From Floricoccus penangensis (GTDB lineage: Bacteria > Bacillota > Bacilli > Lactobacillales > Streptococcaceae): 55,632 nucleotides of DNA. Below the pieces are notes generated by a model. The model made no database searches and was not told where the DNA came from. It saw nothing but the letters and a program-made list of their open reading frames with translations. The DNA lies in NCBI RefSeq assembly GCF_001832885.1, contig NZ_MKIQ01000006.1, positions 1 to 55,632 of the forward strand, written 5' to 3'. This document shows positions 53,522 through 55,632 of this stretch, in pieces. The first letter of the stretch is position 1. Each line of letters opens with the position of its first letter. Both the position numbers and the translations under genes were made by a program.

Positions 53522-54688
53522 ATGTATAATTTTACTGATAAACCAAATAGATTAAATACTCATAGTATAAAGTGGGTGGAAACAGAAACTAATCCCGAGC
53601 TCTTGCCTTTATGGATTGCTGACATGGATTTTCAAGTGTTGCCTGAGATTAAAGAGGCTATTAAAAATTTTGCAGATTATGATGTTTATGGTTATTCTTA
53701 CGCACCTGACAGTTTATATCAAGCAATAATAAACTGGGAGTCAAGTGAGCATGGATATAAAATTACTAAGGATGATATTACTTTTATAGATGGAGTTGTT
53801 CCAGGTATTTCAATAGCAATCCAAGCATATACAGAAGTTGGCGATGCTATTATAATAAATAGTCCGGTCTATCATCCTTTTGCCAGAACGATTAAACTTA
53901 ATGAAAGAAAATTAGTTGCAAATTCCCTTTTGGAACATGACGGCCGATTTGAAATAGATTTTGAAAGACTCGAACAAGATATTGTAGAAAATGATGTGAA
54001 GCTTTATATTCTATGTAGTCCTCATAATCCTGGAGGACGCGTGTGGTCAAAAGAAGAGTTAGTTAAGATTGGTCAACTATGTAAAAAACATGGAGTAATT
54101 TTACTTGCTGATGAAATTCATCAGGATTTAGTTCTTTTTGGAAATACTCATCATTCTATAAATACCGTTAATCCTGATTTTTCTGATTTTACAGTTGTAC
54201 TAACTGCTGCTACAAAAACGTTTAACATTGCTGGTACCAAAAATTCTTTTGCTATTATAGAAAATTCAGAGTTAAGAGAGGAATTTAGAGCTATTCAGCT
54301 AAGAAATAATCAGTCAGAAATTTCTACAATTGGCTATATTGCAACTGAAGTTGCTTATAACAATGGTTTGGAATGGTTGGAAGAATTAAAAGTTGTCTTA
54401 GAAGATAATATTAATTATTTAATAGAATACTTTAAAGTACATGCTCCCATCTTAAAAGTTATGAAGCCTCAAGGGACATATCTTTTATGGCTAGATTTTA
54501 CAGAGTATGGATTAGACGATTTGGAATTACACAGATCATTAATGGAAGATGCAAAAGTGGAACTTAATCAAGGTATAGATTTTGGTCCAGAAGGACAAGC
54601 ACATGCTAGGTTAAATGTCGCAGCTCCTTTAGAAATAATTAAGGAAGCTTGTAAACGCATTGCTGATACTCTTGCAAAGATTAAGTGA
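53522..54688 (+). CDS. MalY/PatB family C-S lyase
   Basis: This fold-type I PLP aminotransferase-like enzyme probably acts as cystathionine beta-lyase, giving homocysteine, pyruvate and ammonia. The 388 residues have PLWIADMDFQVLPEIKEAI near the start, LCSPHNPGGRVW, LADEIHQDLV and K232 in TAATKTFNIAGTKNSF. It is 21 bases after metB with AAAGG before the ATG, so the two would complete cysteine-to-homocysteine conversion. Relatives also release hydrogen sulfide from cysteine. Confidence 0.87.
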   Translation: MYNFTDKPNRLNTHSIKWVETETNPELLPLWIADMDFQVLPEIKEAIKNFADYDVYGYSYAPDSLYQAIINWESSEHGYKITKDDITFIDGVVPGISIAIQAYTEVGDAIIINSPVYHPFARTIKLNERKLVANSLLEHDGRFEIDFERLEQDIVENDVKLYILCSPHNPGGRVWSKEELVKIGQLCKKHGVILLADEIHQDLVLFGNTHHSINTVNPDFSDFTVVLTAATKTFNIAGTKNSFAIIENSELREEFRAIQLRNNQSEISTIGYIATEVAYNNGLEWLEELKVVLEDNINYLIEYFKVHAPILKVMKPQGTYLLWLDFTEYGLDDLELHRSLMEDAKVELNQGIDFGPEGQAHARLNVAAPLEIIKEACKRIADTLAKIK

Positions 54689-54715
54689 TATCTGAGTTTA
54701 TTTTTGAGTTTTTTT

Positions 54716-54724
54716 TGCTATAAT
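54716..54724 (+). promoter_or_regulatory. Promoter of upp
   Basis: TG-C-TATAAT (54716-54724), 29 bases before the upp start; T-rich upstream with no clear -35. No terminator hairpin was seen after the preceding gene. Confidence 0.6.
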
Positions 54725-54753
54725 TATCATAGAAATAATAGAGGAGACTTAAA

Positions 54754-55383
54754 ATGGGAACTTTTCAAGTAATTGATCATCCACTTATTCAACACAAATT
54801 AACGATTATTCGTCAAACTAAGACTGGAACAAAAGAATTTCGCGAGATTGTAAACGAAATTGCTATGCTTATGGGATACGAAATCAGTAGAAATCTTCCA
54901 CTAGAAGACGTTGAAATTGAAACACCTATAACTAAGACAGTTCAAAAACAACTAGCTGGTAAAAAACTTGCTATTGTACCTATTCTTCGTGCAGGTATTG
55001 GGATGGTTGATGGTATTTTAAGCTTGATTCCTGCTGCTAAAGTTGGACATATCGGAATGTACCGTGATGAAGAAACGCTTCAACCAGTAGAATACCTAGT
55101 GAAACTTCCTGAAGATATTGATCAACGTCAAATTTTTGTTGTTGACCCTATGCTTGCAACAGGTGGTTCAGCAATTCTTGCTATTGATAGTTTGAAAAAA
55201 CGTGGAGCAACAAATATAAAATTTGTATGTTTAGTTTCAGCACCAGAGGGTGTGAAAGCTCTGCAAGAAGCACATCCAGATATTGATATTTATACTGCAG
55301 CTCTTGATGATCATTTGAATGAACATGGATATATTGTTCCTGGTCTTGGAGATGCTGGAGATCGTTTATTCGGTACAAAATAA
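54754..55383 (+). CDS. upp: Uracil phosphoribosyltransferase
   Basis: This pyrimidine salvage enzyme converts uracil and PRPP to UMP. The 209 residues contain [35 protein letters not shown], the flexible loop [15 protein letters not shown] and the PRPP motif [18 protein letters not shown] precedes the ATG. It is monocistronic with its own promoter and terminator. Confidence 0.97.
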   Translation: MGTFQVIDHPLIQHKLTIIRQTKTGTKEFREIVNEIAMLMGYEISRNLPLEDVEIETPITKTVQKQLAGKKLAIVPILRAGIGMVDGILSLIPAAKVGHIGMYRDEETLQPVEYLVKLPEDIDQRQIFVVDPMLATGGSAILAIDSLKKRGATNIKFVCLVSAPEGVKALQEAHPDIDIYTAALDDHLNEHGYIVPGLGDAGDRLFGTK

Positions 55384-55434
55384 ATACTACTTGTCAGTAA
55401 ATATATTAGATTATATTAAAAAATAAAATTACAA

Positions 55435-55494
55435 AAATACGAACTATAAAAATATCGAGTTGAACAAATTCGATATATAGTTCGTATTTTATTT
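55435..55494. terminator. Terminator after upp
   Basis: A very long stem, AAATACGAACTAT / ATAGTTCGTATTT, continues after an internal bulge as ATATCGA / TCGATAT. T-rich sequence follows on the plus strand, and A-rich sequence precedes it, so it may act in both directions. Confidence 0.87.
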
Positions 55495-55598
55495 TAAAAT
55501 TACCTCAATGTTTAAATTTTAAAAAGTAAAAATCGAACTAAGTAGTATTGAGAAGTGAAAAGATTAAAAATAAGATTGTTAAAAATTTAAAAAAGTTA

Positions 55599-55627
55599 TT
55601 GACAAACAAATGTGGGGATGATAAGAT
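55599..55627 (+). promoter_or_regulatory. Promoter at the right edge
   Basis: Consensus TTGACA (55599-55604), 17 bases and TAAGAT (55622-55627). It reads out of the window into the next gene (clpP in many streptococci, which cannot be checked here). I saw no CtsR operator in the part present. The rest of the gap, 55495-55598, holds nothing recognisable. Confidence 0.7.
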
Positions 55628-55632
55628 AATAA

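Noticed and set aside
55595-55632. CtsR operator at the right edge before a presumed clpP
   Set aside because: The heptad repeat GGTCAAA is not present in the bases available, and the next gene is outside the window.

Overview
The window looks like a contiguous chromosomal segment of a low-GC Gram-positive bacterium of the order Lactobacillales, most probably the family Streptococcaceae. The evidence is the S10-spc-alpha ribosomal gene order with a zinc-type S14 of 61 residues, a comGA-GG pseudopilus operon next to a DUF1033 gene, the RluD-like/pbp2A/rpmG/secE/nusG neighbourhood, an L17 downstream element, and sites resembling lactococcal or streptococcal CodY, CcpA, PurR and MtaR operators. 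The strong A+T richness and mixed Lactococcus/Streptococcus gene order would suit a genus such as Floricoccus, but I cannot prove the genus from the sequence.

Left part (1-18340): polA, a CoA-binding protein, DUF1033, the seven-gene competence pseudopilus operon comGA-comGG, ispE, a zinc ABC transporter operon (adcA-adcC-adcB), an RluD-like pseudouridine synthase on the minus strand, pbp2A, rpmG-secE-nusG and thrC. Two copies of a 116-bp inverted-repeat element (MITE-like) lie downstream of polA and of nusG. A minus-strand module of an XRE regulator and two related small membrane proteins separates thrC from the ribosomal cluster.

Middle (18400-33080): a complete S10-spc-alpha supercluster, rpsJ to rplQ, including secY, adk, infA and rpoA. 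It starts from a strong promoter with a structured leader. Inside it are internal promoters before adk and infA, a series of intergenic hairpins, and an L17 downstream element at the end.

Right part (33180-55632): a glutamate-cysteine-ligase-like gene, a VanZ-family protein, then branched-chain amino acid synthesis (ilvD, ilvB, a very short ilvN, then ilvC and ilvA). A block of brnQ, an immunity-like protein, an ACT protein and a DUF711/PFL-like protein sits between ilvN and ilvC. Next come a PHP phosphatase, ogt, a GNAT acetyltransferase, a lone minus-strand tRNA-Thr, a GRP-family sugar transporter, adhP with a cre site, xpt-pbuX behind a guanine riboswitch and a PurBox, metB with a C-S lyase behind MET-box-like dyads, and upp. 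The window ends in a promoter for the next gene.

CodY-like boxes (12-13 of 15 matches) lie before thrC, the ligase-like gene, ilvD and ilvC, which suggests one nutrient-starvation regulon across the window. No CRISPR array, prophage, complete insertion sequence or secondary-metabolite cluster was seen. The least explained items are the MITE-like repeat, the XRE/membrane-protein module, the ribosomal intergenic hairpins and two genes that appear to be transcribed without a leader.
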